A stretch of DNA of 64,000 bases, taken from contig NZ_CP075184.1 of the NCBI RefSeq assembly GCF_020510705.1, forward strand, positions 4,931,155 to 4,995,154, written 5' to 3'. Position numbers and translations under genes: made by a program. The notes under the pieces are model-generated. The model worked only from the letters and a program-made list of their open reading frames with translations. It was not told where the DNA came from and searched no databases. This document shows, piece by piece, positions 36,923 through 45,922 of the stretch. The stretch's first letter is position 1. Every line of letters starts with the position of its first letter. This DNA is from Acidovorax radicis (lineage in GTDB: Bacteria > Pseudomonadota > Gammaproteobacteria > Burkholderiales > Burkholderiaceae_C).

Positions 36923-38149
36923 TCAGTAAAGAGACGACGGCAGTGTCTCGGGATTGTGGTGCGCCGCCATGGGTGTGCCGGGCCGCCGCAGGGTGACCGC
37001 CGATTCGACGCGGTTGCGGCCGTTGCTCTTGGCCTGGTAGAGCGCGCGGTCTGCGGCCGCAATCAGCATGTCCCAGCTGTCGCCTGAATCCAGGCGACCG
37101 CCAAACACCCCGATGCTCACGGTGACCGAAATGCCTGGGCCTTCCACGCCGTCCATCGGACAGCGTGATTCTTCGACGGCCTTGCACAGCTCGCGCGCCA
37201 ATTGCTCGGCGCCCACCAGCGTGGTGTCGGGAAGCACCACCATGAACTCCTCGCCGCCATAGCGCCCCACCAGATCCTGCGCGCGCACGCGCTGGCGCAG
37301 CACATTGACCACGCTGCACAGCACCCGGTCTCCCATGGGATGGCCATATTGGTCGTTGACGTTCTTGAAGTGATCGATGTCCACCATCATCAGTGCGATG
37401 GACTCGCGCATGCGCACGGCGCGGGCCACATCGCGGTCCAGCGCGGCAATCAGCGAACGCCGGTTGGCCACCCCGGTGAGATGATCCAGCGCGGCCATCA
37501 CGCGGTTGTTTTCGTCAGCCCGGTCGCGCGCCATGAAAACAAAACCCATTGAGCTCACCAAGACCACGGTGAACGTGCTCATGAAGGTCAGCGTCTGCAA
37601 AACGCTGCTTTGCAAAATGCTGGTGGCTGCCTCATGGGCGCTGATGGCTACCACGGCGCGCCCGCCCAGCACCACGGCCTCCAGCCCCAGCCCCGCGACC
37701 AGCAGCCACTGGCCTCGCCCCACCGTGGCGTGGCGGCGCGCCAGTGCCGCGCTCAAGGCCCACACGGCCTGCAGGCCAATGACCAGACCCACGAAGCTGA
37801 CACGCGCCGGGAAGTTGTCGACAAAGCCGATGACAAATACCGTGACCAGCAGGGGTGACGCCAGCAGCAACCACCACCGCACCGGCCGCCCCTGAAACTG
37901 GTAGATGGCAGCAATCATGCCCACCATCACGCACGACAGCAGCAGGTTGCCCGCCACAATGGACACCCCGTTGGGCACCAGCCCATACAGCATGAGCAGA
38001 AGGTGCCCGATGGCGTTCAGCAGCAGGGCTGCCGCCCAACGCCTCAGGCCGTCTCGCCGGCGCCCCCAGCCCACCACCGCCATACAGGCGGCCATCATGA
38101 GCGAGGCGGCGATGATCATCGCCAGCATGGTAGGAACGTGGGCAACCAT
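36923..38149 (-). CDS. Membrane-bound diguanylate cyclase (GGDEF)
   Basis: Second cyclic di-GMP synthase in the window. The protein has 408 residues. Seven hydrophobic helices span about residues 5-215 (MLAMIIAASLMMAACMAVVG first). The GGDEF domain begins at LDHLTGVANRRSLI near 235; DIDHFKNVNDQYGH is the metal-binding motif, and GRYGGEEFMVVL is the active loop. The I-site RAQD stands five residues before GGEEF, so feedback inhibition is likely. ATG 38149 is chosen to begin just before helix 1; the frame continues 28 codons upstream without clear coding character. The upstream neighbour on the strand is the chemoreceptor. Confidence 0.88.
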   Translation of the reverse strand: MVAHVPTMLAMIIAASLMMAACMAVVGWGRRRDGLRRWAAALLLNAIGHLLLMLYGLVPNGVSIVAGNLLLSCVMVGMIAAIYQFQGRPVRWWLLLASPLLVTVFVIGFVDNFPARVSFVGLVIGLQAVWALSAALARRHATVGRGQWLLVAGLGLEAVVLGGRAVVAISAHEAATSILQSSVLQTLTFMSTFTVVLVSSMGFVFMARDRADENNRVMAALDHLTGVANRRSLIAALDRDVARAVRMRESIALMMVDIDHFKNVNDQYGHPMGDRVLCSVVNVLRQRVRAQDLVGRYGGEEFMVVLPDTTLVGAEQLARELCKAVEESRCPMDGVEGPGISVTVSIGVFGGRLDSGDSWDMLIAAADRALYQAKSNGRNRVESAVTLRRPGTPMAAHHNPETLPSSLY

Positions 38150-38308
38150 AGGATGCAAGAGAGACTGGAGAAGAAAAAGGGACCGAAGGAGCTTCAGGCC
38201 AGCATAAACCAACGCCTCCTTGTCGCAAACCAAAGGATGTCAACGCCACCGGGCCCCACAGGGCCGTCACCACAGGTGCCACAGATACCGTGGATTCCGC
38301 ACACGTGG

Positions 38309-40327
38309 CTATGGCAGCTGGGCGTGAGCCCTGCGTCCCCAGCCCCGCCCTGGGGGAGCAGCCAGCAAGGCCGTCTCCGCAAGCCCGCCATCGCCATCGC
38401 CCGGTGAGAGTTTGAACACCTGCACCGCACCAGCCAGTCGTGTGGCCTGCTCGCGCAGGCTTTGCGCGGCGGCGGCGGATTCCTCCACCAGCGCGGCGTT
38501 CTGCTGCGTCATCTGATCAAGCTGGTTGACGGCGGTGTTGACCTGGCCAATGCCGTCCGATTGTTCGCTTGACGCCGCCGTGATCTCGCCAATGATGTCG
38601 CCCACCCGTTTGACCGAGCCCACGATCTCTTCCATGGTGCTGCCGGCGTTCTGCACCAGGCGGGCGCCGGATTCCACGCGCTCCACCGAGGCGCCAATCA
38701 GCGCCTTGATCTCGCGCGCGGCCTCGGCGCTGCGCCCGGCCAGGTTGCGCACTTCGCTGGCCACCACGGCAAAGCCCCTGCCTTGTTCACCCGCGCGGGC
38801 GGCCTCGACCGCGGCGTTGAGCGCCAGGATGTTGGTCTGGAAGGCAATCGAATCGATCACGCCAATGATGTCGGCGATCTTGCGCGAGCTTTGGTTGATG
38901 TCGCCCATGGTGGTCACCACCTCGCCCACTACCTGGCCGCCGCGTGCTGCCACGGCAGCGGCGGTGCTGGCCAGCTGGTTGGCCTGGCGCGCGGCGTCGG
39001 CCGACTGGCGCACGGTGGAGGTGAGGTGCTCCATGCTCTGCGCGGTCTGGGCCAGGCTGCTCGCCGTGGCCTCGGTGCGGGCCGACAGGTCCTGGTTGCC
39101 GGTGGCGATCTCGGCGCTGGCGGTGGTGATGCTGTCCACCGCCGTGCGCACCTGCTGCAGCATCTGCGTGTAGCGCTGGCGCATGCCCTCCACCTCCTGC
39201 ACCAGCGCACCGATCTCGTCGCGCCGCGTGGTGTGAAAGGCCTCGGTCAGGTCGCCCTGCGCCACCAGCGTGATGGCCTGGGTCAGGTCCTGCAAGGGGC
39301 GGCTCACGCCCCGGCGCAGCATGACGAACAGGCCGATGGCGAGCAGCACCACCGCTACGGCCATCAGGCCCCACACAGCCAAAGTGACGCGCCGCTGGCT
39401 GGCCATGGCCTCGCCATCGGCCACCTCGGCCACCACCCACCAGCCGCCGCTGGTCTTGCGCATCAGCGCCCAGGGGTTCTCCGCGCCGGTGCCCAGCACG
39501 TCTGCGGCCTCGCGCACAAAGCCGTCCTGCGACGCGGCCAGCGACTCAAAGAAGGGGCGCGCCTGCGGGTAGGCCTCCAGCACGCGTTTGCCACCTGCGG
39601 TGGGGTGGTACACGAATACGGCCTGGTCCAGCGAGGTGCCAGGGTTGATGACGTAGGTGCCGCCATGCTCGAAAAACTTCGTCTGCGCCACCTGCTTTTG
39701 CAGCATGGCGTGGAACACGCTGATGTCGTTGCCGATGAACAGCAGCGCAATGACCTTGCCAGAGGCGTCCTTGGCGGGCAGGTAGTGGCCCATGAAAGGC
39801 TTGCCGTTCACCACCGTCACGCCGGTGTAGGGCTCGCCCTTGGACACCGTGGCATATGCCGGGTCGGTGCGGCCGAGCGGCGTGCCCATCTGGCGCTCGC
39901 CCTTGTCGTTCTTGACCGAGGTGGTGATGCGCACAAAGTCATCGCCTTTCTTGGCGAACACGGTGGCAATGCCGCCCGTCTCGCTGGCGAATTTGTCGAC
40001 CGAGCCGTAGTCCTCATTGACCAGCGCGCCGTAGCTGCGCAGCTCGCCCGAGGCTTCGTCGAGCTGCATGGTGGCCTCGAAGTAGCGCTGGAAACCCTTC
40101 ATGGTCAGCTGCACCAGCTCGCGGTTGGTGTTGTCGGCCGCGTCCAGCGACTGCGCCACGCTTTGCGCCGTGTCGCCCACGCTGGAGGCGACCAGGGCGC
40201 GGGTGCTGCGCTCGGTCAACACGGCGATGGCAAGCCCCACCAGCACCAGCACCAAGGCCACCAGCGCGATGGCGGTCAGCGTGACCTGCCGCGCGACAGA
40301 ACGGTTGTTGGCAAGGGCTGCGGGCAT
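38309..40327 (-). CDS. Methyl-accepting chemotaxis protein with periplasmic Cache domain
   Basis: Transmembrane chemoreceptor. The protein has 672 residues. Helix 1 (about 15-40) is followed by a Cache-3/Cache-2 sensory domain (about 50-330; [20 protein letters not shown] is typical), helix 2 near 340, a HAMP domain ([20 protein letters not shown]) and a long signalling coiled coil. The hairpin tip is intact ([20 protein letters not shown], then [20 protein letters not shown]). No C-terminal methylation-enzyme docking pentapeptide is seen. ATG 40327 has AGGAG at good distance. No che genes are adjacent, so it must act on a pathway encoded elsewhere. Confidence 0.93.
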   Translation of the reverse strand: MPAALANNRSVARQVTLTAIALVALVLVLVGLAIAVLTERSTRALVASSVGDTAQSVAQSLDAADNTNRELVQLTMKGFQRYFEATMQLDEASGELRSYGALVNEDYGSVDKFASETGGIATVFAKKGDDFVRITTSVKNDKGERQMGTPLGRTDPAYATVSKGEPYTGVTVVNGKPFMGHYLPAKDASGKVIALLFIGNDISVFHAMLQKQVAQTKFFEHGGTYVINPGTSLDQAVFVYHPTAGGKRVLEAYPQARPFFESLAASQDGFVREAADVLGTGAENPWALMRKTSGGWWVVAEVADGEAMASQRRVTLAVWGLMAVAVVLLAIGLFVMLRRGVSRPLQDLTQAITLVAQGDLTEAFHTTRRDEIGALVQEVEGMRQRYTQMLQQVRTAVDSITTASAEIATGNQDLSARTEATASSLAQTAQSMEHLTSTVRQSADAARQANQLASTAAAVAARGGQVVGEVVTTMGDINQSSRKIADIIGVIDSIAFQTNILALNAAVEAARAGEQGRGFAVVASEVRNLAGRSAEAAREIKALIGASVERVESGARLVQNAGSTMEEIVGSVKRVGDIIGEITAASSEQSDGIGQVNTAVNQLDQMTQQNAALVEESAAAAQSLREQATRLAGAVQVFKLSPGDGDGGLAETALLAAPPGRGWGRRAHAQLP

Positions 40328-40383
40328 GGGAAATGTCTCCTGGAGGTGAATGCACAACGCCGGCTGAGCCGGTCTAAGAGCAG

Positions 40384-40428
40384 GTTCTCACAGCGTGAGA
40401 ACGCCCTTGTTCACTCTACGGCCAGAGT
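40384..40428. promoter_or_regulatory. Adjacent palindromes upstream of the chemoreceptor gene
   Basis: GTTCTCAC-AGC-GTGAGAAC (40384-40402) is a perfect 8-bp inverted repeat about 57 bp before the chemoreceptor start. Right behind it CACTCT and AGAGTG form a second, 6-bp pair. Spacing from the start codon suits operator sites; the binding protein is unknown. Confidence 0.4.
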
Positions 40429-40519
40429 GTTGTTACATTTATTCACGCATTCCCTTACGCATTCGCGCGTACTGGAACCGCCCGCCAACAACCTCTACCC
40501 CTCTCAGAGGTCCACAGGT

Positions 40520-41341
40520 TCACAGGTGCGCTGCAAGCGCGCGGTCGCGCCAACCCAGCCCGTCCGACGTGCCCGCCGCCGGTTTGTACTCACAGCCCAC
40601 CCAGCCCGCATACCCCAGGGCGTCGATGGTGTCGAACAAAAACGGGTAGTTCAGCTCGCCCTGGTCCGGCTCGTGGCGGCCCGGCACGCTGGCGATCTGG
40701 ATATGGGCGACGCGGCCGGTGGGCAGGTAGCGCTGCAGTTTGGTGGCCACGTCGCCCTCCACGATCTGGCAGTGGTACAGATCCATCTGCACCTTGAGGT
40801 TGGGGGCCGCTGCGGCGTCCAGCAGCTCGTGGGCGTGATCCTGCCGGTTCAGAAAATAGCGCGGCATATCGCGCAGATTGATGGGCTCGATCAGGATCTC
40901 GCACCCCAGGCCTGCCGCCTCGGCCGCCGCCCAGCGCAGATTGCGCACACACAGGTCTTTGAGCGACTCGCGCTCCACCCCCGGCGGCAACACACCCGAC
41001 AGCACATGGATGCGGGGGCAGTGCAGCACCTCGGCATAACGCAGGGCCTCGTGCACACCGGCACGGAACTCGGCCTCGCGCCCCGGCAGCGCGGCCGTGC
41101 CGCGCGCTTGCTGCTCCCAGGCGCTGGCCATGCTGGCGCGATCGGTGCCGCTGGGCGGGGCGTTGAACAGCACCAGCTGCAGGCCGTTGTCCCTCAGCCG
41201 CGCTGCGATCTCGGCGGGCTCAAAGGCATACGGAAACTGAAACTCCACCGCAGTGAACCGGTCGCGCGCCGCAGCGGCAAAGCGGTCCAGAAACGGCAGC
41301 TCGGTGTACATGAGGCTCAGGTTGGCGGCAAACTGGGGCAT
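40520..41341 (-). CDS. hyi: Hydroxypyruvate isomerase-family TIM-barrel enzyme
   Basis: Interconverts hydroxypyruvate and tartronate semialdehyde in glyoxylate use, or acts on a related sugar acid (OtnI type). The protein has 273 residues of the xylose-isomerase-like fold. It begins PQFAANLSLMYTELPFLDRF. Predicted metal ligands appear in order: EILIEPINLRD near 150 (Glu), QMDLYHCQ near 185 (Asp), VAHIQIASVPGRHEPD near 210 (His), and VGCEYKP near 245 (Glu). No glyoxylate carboligase or tartronate semialdehyde reductase gene lies beside it, so the substrate is less certain than the fold. Confidence 0.88.
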   Translation of the reverse strand: MPQFAANLSLMYTELPFLDRFAAAARDRFTAVEFQFPYAFEPAEIAARLRDNGLQLVLFNAPPSGTDRASMASAWEQQARGTAALPGREAEFRAGVHEALRYAEVLHCPRIHVLSGVLPPGVERESLKDLCVRNLRWAAAEAAGLGCEILIEPINLRDMPRYFLNRQDHAHELLDAAAAPNLKVQMDLYHCQIVEGDVATKLQRYLPTGRVAHIQIASVPGRHEPDQGELNYPFLFDTIDALGYAGWVGCEYKPAAGTSDGLGWRDRALAAHL

Positions 41342-41450
41342 GGCGGGGGTGGGCAGAAGATGAAAGCAGAGCGCAGCAGCTTATCGCGCAGCATGGGGCC
41401 AGCGGCCCTTGCCAAGTCACCCCCAAGCATCATCCACGGAAAATAGGGGC

Positions 41451-41465
41451 CAAATTGGCCTCTAG
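41451..41465 (+). repeat. Left part of palindromic copy H, split by the IS element
   Basis: CAAATTGGCCTCTAG equals the first part of copies F and I (AAATTGGCC, then TCTAG/TATAG). The rest of the element continues at 42645, on the far side of the insertion sequence. The last four bases are the left target duplication CTAG. Confidence 0.75.
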
Positions 41466-42644
41466 GGAAGCTCTTCACGAATCGGTTCTGGCTGTGCCGT
41501 AGCGATGCCCGAACTAAGACAGCGCCCGCGTTGGGTCATTGGGTACTCCCGGCAGGCGCTGCGCGAGGGCCATTGCCCGGTTTCGCGGGGCATTAAGCCC
41601 CCTGCACGCGCACCTGCCCCATGCAGGCCAGCAACTTGTGCCTTGCCATCCACAGATTGCCCAACGCAAACAGCGTGACGATCTGCGCCGTGTTCTTCAT
41701 GAGCCCCCGGTAGCGCACCTTCACGTACCCGAACTGCTGCTTGAGCACTCTGAACGGGTGCTCCACCTTGGCCCGGATGCTGGCCTTGGTGCGTTCAAGT
41801 TGGTCGATCAGCGCATCCACAGGCTTGTTTTTGTCCAAAGCCCGGCGCAACCCCGGGCGCATGGCTACATGCCAGCGCACGTTCTTGTTGGCATCGGGCC
41901 GCTTGTCCACTCCTTGGTAGCCCGCATCGCCAAAGGCATCCGTTTCTTGCCCGTGCAGCAGGCTGTTGGCTTCTATCACGTCGTTCACATTGCCACTGGT
42001 GCCGCGCACGCTGTGCACCAGGCCTGAATCCGCATCCACGCCAATGTGAGCCTTCATGCCAAAGTACCACTCGTTGCCCTTCTTGCTTTGATGCATCTCG
42101 GGGTCTCGTGCCTTGCCTTCATTCTTGGTGGACGTCGGCGCCGCAATCAGCGTGGCATCCACCACCGTGCCTGCTTTGAGTTGCAGCCCTTTGGCTTGCA
42201 GCAGGGCATTGACCGTAGCGAGGATCTGATCGGCCAGTTTGTGGCGCTCCAGCAGATGCCGAAAACGCAGGATGCTCGATTCACTGGGAATGTGTTCGTC
42301 CCAGTGAGACAGGCCGGCAAAGTCCCGAAAGGCTGGCACGTCGTGCAGTGCCTCTTCCATGGCTGGGTCGCTAAGCTTGAACCACTGCTGCATGAAATGG
42401 ATACGCAGCAGGGTCTGCACCGCAAAGGGCTGCTGGCCCCGGCGTCCGATCTCTGGGGCGTAGGGCTCAATGAGCGAGACCAACTCGGCCCAGGGCACCA
42501 CCAACTCCATCGCATCAAGGAACTCGCGCTTGCGTGTGCGCTTGGTGGTATTGCTCAGGCCCAGGCTGCTTTGCTTCATGCGCCTTATTGTCTCGGCTTC
42601 AAGCCTTCGTAAGCACATTACGCAGGGATTTGTGCAGAGGGTCC
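41466..42644 (-). mobile_element. IS5-family insertion sequence, complete
   Basis: 1179 bp. The ends GGAAGCTCTTCACGAATC (left) and GGACCCTCTGCACAAATC (right, complemented) match at 14 of 18 bases. The element is flanked by a direct CTAG duplication (41462-41465 and 42645-42648), the target type used by IS5-group elements. It carries one intact transposase gene. Joining the flanks at one CTAG restores a normal palindromic repeat, which proves that it inserted into that repeat. Confidence 0.92.
41593..42579 (-). CDS. IS5-family transposase (DDE type)
   Basis: Catalyses movement of the surrounding IS. From ATG 42579 (MKQSSLGLSNTTKRTRKREF) it has 328 residues. An N-terminal DUF772 DNA-binding part (PFAVQTLLRIHFMQQWFKLS, HIPSESSILRFRHLLERHKL) precedes the catalytic core: Asp in GTVVDATLIAAPTS, Asp in DAFGDAGYQGVDKR, and Glu in SIRAKVEHPFRVLKQQFG with the following YVKVRYRG. 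The frame is intact, so the enzyme may be active. The frame remains open upstream past the IS end, but MKQ is the normal start in this group. Confidence 0.93.
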   Translation of the reverse strand: MKQSSLGLSNTTKRTRKREFLDAMELVVPWAELVSLIEPYAPEIGRRGQQPFAVQTLLRIHFMQQWFKLSDPAMEEALHDVPAFRDFAGLSHWDEHIPSESSILRFRHLLERHKLADQILATVNALLQAKGLQLKAGTVVDATLIAAPTSTKNEGKARDPEMHQSKKGNEWYFGMKAHIGVDADSGLVHSVRGTSGNVNDVIEANSLLHGQETDAFGDAGYQGVDKRPDANKNVRWHVAMRPGLRRALDKNKPVDALIDQLERTKASIRAKVEHPFRVLKQQFGYVKVRYRGLMKNTAQIVTLFALGNLWMARHKLLACMGQVRVQGA

Positions 42645-42692
42645 CTAGCGCTTTATACATAAGCGCAAGCAGCTACTGTTTTAATAGCATTC
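42645..42692 (+). repeat. Right part of palindromic copy H
   Basis: CTAGCGCTTTATACATAAGCGC, then AAGCAGCTACTGTTTTAATAGCATTC in the text order of the family. It is the remainder of the element interrupted by the IS at its CTAG. It lies in the space beyond the glpQ stop. Confidence 0.8.
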
Positions 42693-42777
42693 ACTTCATA
42701 CCTGAACGTCCCCATGCGCATTGGAGAACTCGCCCATCACACGGGCGCCACACCGGGCAAGCCGCGCCCGGCGCCAG

Positions 42778-43923
42778 TTACTTCGTCGTCGCCATCGCCT
42801 TCGCCGTGAAGGCCTGCACCGCGGCACGGCCCACGGCGGGGTCGTCGGTGAAGAAGCCGTCGATGCCTGCGCGCAAATAGGCCGTGATCTCGGCCACGCT
42901 GTCGCCCCGCGCGGTGCCATCGGTGGCAGGCGCCTTCTTCAGGCCTGCGGGTAAGAAGGCGTTTTCGGGCCGCAGCGTCCAGATGTGCAGGGCCAGCCCG
43001 GCGGCATGGGCATGGGCAACCAGCGGCGTGGGCTCGCCAGGCAGGCCGTCCTTCACCGACACCACCAGCGTCTTGAAGGGGCCGATGGCGTTGGCGTAGG
43101 TGGCCACCTGCTTGAGGCCGTCGGGGGTGATCAGGTCGGCATAGCCGCGCGTGTTGGCCGCGCCCTGCGCCACAAAGTCGTACGGCCGGCCCGAGGGCGC
43201 CACCAGCTGCACCAGGCGCACGCTGCTGAGCTTGCGGATCGCCTGCAGGTTGCTGACCTCGAACGACTGCACGAACACGGGCGCGGCCTGGTGGTTCCAG
43301 CCGTTTTTCTCGAGCACAGCCAGCAGCGGGGCCTCCAGCGGCTGGCCGATGGACTGGAAGTAGGTGGGGTGCTTGGTTTCTGGGTAGATGCCGATCACGC
43401 GCCCGGTTTTGGCCGTTGCCGCCTTGGCCAGGTCGATCACCTCCTGCAAGGTGGGCACCTCGAACCGGCCGTTGTAGGCCACGTTGGCCGGGCGCTGCGC
43501 AGGGATGCGTTCGCGGGCGCGCAAGGTTTTGAGCTCGGCCAGCGTGAAGTCTTCGGTGAACCAGCCGGTGATGGGTTTGCCGTCGATGGTCTTGGTGGTT
43601 TTGCGGCCCGCGAACTCGGGGCGGTCCACCACGTCGGTGGTGGCTTCTTTCACCGAGCCGTCGGCATTCAGGATGGCGATGGCGTTCTCGTGCCGGGCCA
43701 CCAGCACGCCGTCCTTGGTGATCACCAGGTCGGGCTCGATGACGTCTGCGCCGTCGTCAATCGCCTGCTGATAGGCCGCGAGCGTGTGCTCGGGCCGCAG
43801 GGCCGATGCGCCCCGGTGGGCAATGACGGTGGGGGTGGGCGGCCAGGCCTGTGCAGCGGCGCCCAGCGCCCAGGTGGTGAGCAGCGCGGCAACGGTCACG
43901 GCGTACAACGGGTTGCGTTTCAA
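42778..43923 (-). CDS. glpQ: Periplasmic glycerophosphodiester phosphodiesterase
   Basis: Hydrolyses glycerophosphodiesters to glycerol 3-phosphate and an alcohol. The protein has 381 residues. A signal peptide (about 1-25, ending AAAQA) is followed by the GDPD TIM barrel: VIAHRGASALRPEHTLAAYQ near 33 holds the catalytic His and the Glu of the metal site, DVIEPDLVITKDGVLVARHE near 60 holds further metal ligands and the second His. FFTDDPAVG near the end is the usual terminal motif. The size and signal peptide fit the periplasmic GlpQ class, not UgpQ. No glp transport genes are adjacent. Confidence 0.94.
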   Translation of the reverse strand: MKRNPLYAVTVAALLTTWALGAAAQAWPPTPTVIAHRGASALRPEHTLAAYQQAIDDGADVIEPDLVITKDGVLVARHENAIAILNADGSVKEATTDVVDRPEFAGRKTTKTIDGKPITGWFTEDFTLAELKTLRARERIPAQRPANVAYNGRFEVPTLQEVIDLAKAATAKTGRVIGIYPETKHPTYFQSIGQPLEAPLLAVLEKNGWNHQAAPVFVQSFEVSNLQAIRKLSSVRLVQLVAPSGRPYDFVAQGAANTRGYADLITPDGLKQVATYANAIGPFKTLVVSVKDGLPGEPTPLVAHAHAAGLALHIWTLRPENAFLPAGLKKAPATDGTARGDSVAEITAYLRAGIDGFFTDDPAVGRAAVQAFTAKAMATTK

Positions 43924-44055
43924 ATGGGCTCCTTCGGGTGTCCGAACACCTTAGCCGACGCGATTGACAGCCGGATGTCACGGCAGGCGCACAGGCAATG
44001 CCGGGCGCGCTCCAGTCCAGTGCTTATCTGCTCATCGCGTGCTGGCAGGAGGCGA

Positions 44056-44640
44056 TCAGGCCCCTTCGAAATGGAACACGGCCGTGCCCGCACGGGCATT
44101 GGGCAGCCAGCGCACGGCCTGGCCGTCTTGCAGACCGAAGGAGTCCAGGATGCGCAGCCGGTTCTTGGTGGCCAGCACCTCGAAGTCCTTGTACGTGCCC
44201 ACACGGATGTTGGGCGTGTCGTACCACTGGTAGGGCAGGCGGCGCGTGACGGGCATGCGCCCGCGCAGGATCGACAGGCGGTTGGGCCAGTGCGCAAAGT
44301 TGGGGAAAGCCACCACGCCGGTGCGGCCCACACGCGCGGTCTCGCGCAGCATGGTTTCGGCATTGCGCAGGTGCTGCAGCGTGTCGATCTGCAGCACCAC
44401 GTCGAACGAGTTGTCGCCGAACATCGCCAGACCTTCGTCCAGGTTGAGCTGGATCACGTCGACGCCGCGCTGCACGCAGGCCAGCACGTTGGTGTCATCA
44501 ATCTCCACGCCATAGCCGCTGCAGCCGCGTTCGCGCTGCAGGTAGTCGAGCATGGCGCCGTTGCCGCAGCCCAGGTCGAGCACGCGCGAGCCGGGCGGCA
44601 CCAGGCGCGCCAGCGCTTGCATCACCGCTTGATCGCTCAT
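44056..44640 (-). CDS. metW: Methionine biosynthesis protein MetW
   Basis: 194 residues with a class I SAM-dependent methyltransferase fold: [18 protein letters not shown] near 18 (SAM motif I), YGVEIDD near 41, and [16 protein letters not shown] near 85. MetW is needed for full homoserine acyltransferase activity with MetX in some proteobacteria, as established in the family. The start codon overlaps the metX stop (ATGA), so the pair is translationally coupled and shares the riboswitch-controlled leader. The C-terminus ends [11 protein letters not shown]. Confidence 0.95.
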   Translation of the reverse strand: MSDQAVMQALARLVPPGSRVLDLGCGNGAMLDYLQRERGCSGYGVEIDDTNVLACVQRGVDVIQLNLDEGLAMFGDNSFDVVLQIDTLQHLRNAETMLRETARVGRTGVVAFPNFAHWPNRLSILRGRMPVTRRLPYQWYDTPNIRVGTYKDFEVLATKNRLRILDSFGLQDGQAVRWLPNARAGTAVFHFEGA

Positions 44641-45767
44641 GGTTGCTGCTCCTTTGCAATGCTATCGAAGTAAGAGCGCATCACGCCCATATAACGTGCG
44701 TCATCGAGCAAAAAGGCATCATGCCCATGGGGTGCATCGATCTCGGCGTAGCTCACACGGCGGCGGTTATCCAGCAAGGACTTGACGATCTCGCGACTGC
44801 GCTTGGGCGCAAAACGCCAGTCGGTGGTGAAGCTCACCAGCAAGAAACGCGCGGTGGCACGCGCGAGCGCCTGCGTGAGACTGCCGCCGTAGGTACGGGC
44901 CGGGTCGAAGTAATCGAGCGCGCGGGTGATGAGCAGGTAGGTATTGGCATCGAAGTAGTCGCTGAACTTGTCGCCCTGGTAACGCAGGTAGCTCTCGATT
45001 TGAAATTCGATGTCCTGCGTGCTGTATTTCAGCTCCAGACCCTCGCGCAGCTGCCGGCCGAACTTCTCGTTCATCACGTCGTCGGACAGGTACGTGATGT
45101 GGCCGATCATGCGGGCAATGCGCAGGCCACGCTTGGGGATCACGCCATGGCGGTAAAAGTGGCCGCCGTGGAAGTCCGGGTCGGTCACGATGGCGCGGCG
45201 CGCCACTTCGTTGAAGGCAATGTTCTCGGCCGTGAGGTTGGGCGCGCTGGCCACGACCACGGCGTGGCGCATGCGCTCGGGGTACTGCAGCGTCCAGCTC
45301 AGCGCCTGCATGCCGCCGAGGCTGCCACCCAGCACAGCCGCCAGTTGCTGGATGCCCAGGCGGTCCAGCAGCCGGGCCTGGGCGTTGACCCAGTCTTCCA
45401 CCGTGACCACGGGAAAGTCCGCGCCATAGACCTCGCCGGTGTCCGGATGCGTGTGCATAGGGCCGGTGGAGCCGAAGCACGACCCGAGGTTGTTCACGCC
45501 AATGACGAAGAAGCGGTCGGTGTCCACGGGCTTGCCCGGGCCGATCATGTTGTCCCACCAGCCCTCGCTCTTGTCCTGCCCTGCGTACACGCCCGCCACG
45601 TGGTGCGAGGCGTTAAGGGCATGGCACACGAGCACGGCGTTGGAGCGGTCGGCATTGAGCGTGCCGTAGGTCTCGTAGGCCAGCTGGTAGTCGCGGATGG
45701 ACGCGCCGCTTTGCAGCGGCAGCACCTCCGGAAAATGCATGGTCTGGGGTGTGGCAAAAAACGGCAT
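44637..45767 (-). CDS. metX: Homoserine O-acyltransferase
   Basis: First committed step of methionine synthesis: acylates homoserine with acetyl-CoA or succinyl-CoA. The protein has 376 residues, alpha/beta hydrolase fold. [15 protein letters not shown] is near 50, the nucleophile is in [11 protein letters not shown] near 145, the acid region is near 310, and His lies in [12 protein letters not shown] near 350. Donor preference cannot be read reliably; MetX paired with MetW is often the succinyl type. ATG 45767 is supported by homology ([12 protein letters not shown]). The T-tract of an intrinsic terminator ends directly at this start, so no ordinary Shine-Dalgarno sequence is present. Confidence 0.95.
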   Translation of the reverse strand: MPFFATPQTMHFPEVLPLQSGASIRDYQLAYETYGTLNADRSNAVLVCHALNASHHVAGVYAGQDKSEGWWDNMIGPGKPVDTDRFFVIGVNNLGSCFGSTGPMHTHPDTGEVYGADFPVVTVEDWVNAQARLLDRLGIQQLAAVLGGSLGGMQALSWTLQYPERMRHAVVVASAPNLTAENIAFNEVARRAIVTDPDFHGGHFYRHGVIPKRGLRIARMIGHITYLSDDVMNEKFGRQLREGLELKYSTQDIEFQIESYLRYQGDKFSDYFDANTYLLITRALDYFDPARTYGGSLTQALARATARFLLVSFTTDWRFAPKRSREIVKSLLDNRRRVSYAEIDAPHGHDAFLLDDARYMGVMRSYFDSIAKEQQP

Positions 45768-45801
45768 AAAAAAACCCGGCATCGCTAAAAACGAGGCCGG
45801 G
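45768..45801 (-). terminator. Intrinsic terminator abutting the metX start codon
   Basis: On the minus strand CCCGGC and GCCGGG form a 6-bp stem (extendable by one pair), followed by seven T residues that end directly at the metX ATG. It lies 14 bp after a SAM-II-like aptamer. Its position suggests transcription attenuation when SAM is bound. Confidence 0.82.
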
Positions 45802-45815
45802 CAAATGTGTCGGAC

Positions 45816-45868
45816 GGGTCTTTAGCAGGATTTATAAAGCGCCCGCAAGCTGTGGCAAATCGGCGCGT
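45816..45868 (-). promoter_or_regulatory. SAM-II-type riboswitch upstream of metX
   Basis: The leader RNA starts ACGCGCCGATTTG and shows the SAM-II layout: stem P1 is GCGCC (45866-45862) with GGCGC (45843-45839), and loop GATTT (45861-45857) pairs with AAATC (45833-45829) as the pseudoknot. The conserved GCTAAA (45826-45821) follows. A -10-like TATATT at 45880-45875 places the transcript start at the aptamer edge. SAM-II elements commonly control metX. Motif match seen; ligand binding inferred. Confidence 0.82.
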
Positions 45869-45922
45869 TCGGCAAATATACCAAAGCAGCGCCTGATCGC
45901 CCAGCCTGTCCCATCGCTTAGA

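Noticed and set aside
41462..41653. Small open frame (63 codons) at the left end of the IS
   Set aside because: It covers the terminal repeat and the transposase end in another frame; no ribosome-binding site.
45775..45782. Upstream ATG for metX giving MPGFFMPFF
   Set aside because: It lies within the terminator stem; homologues start at the second Met (45767).
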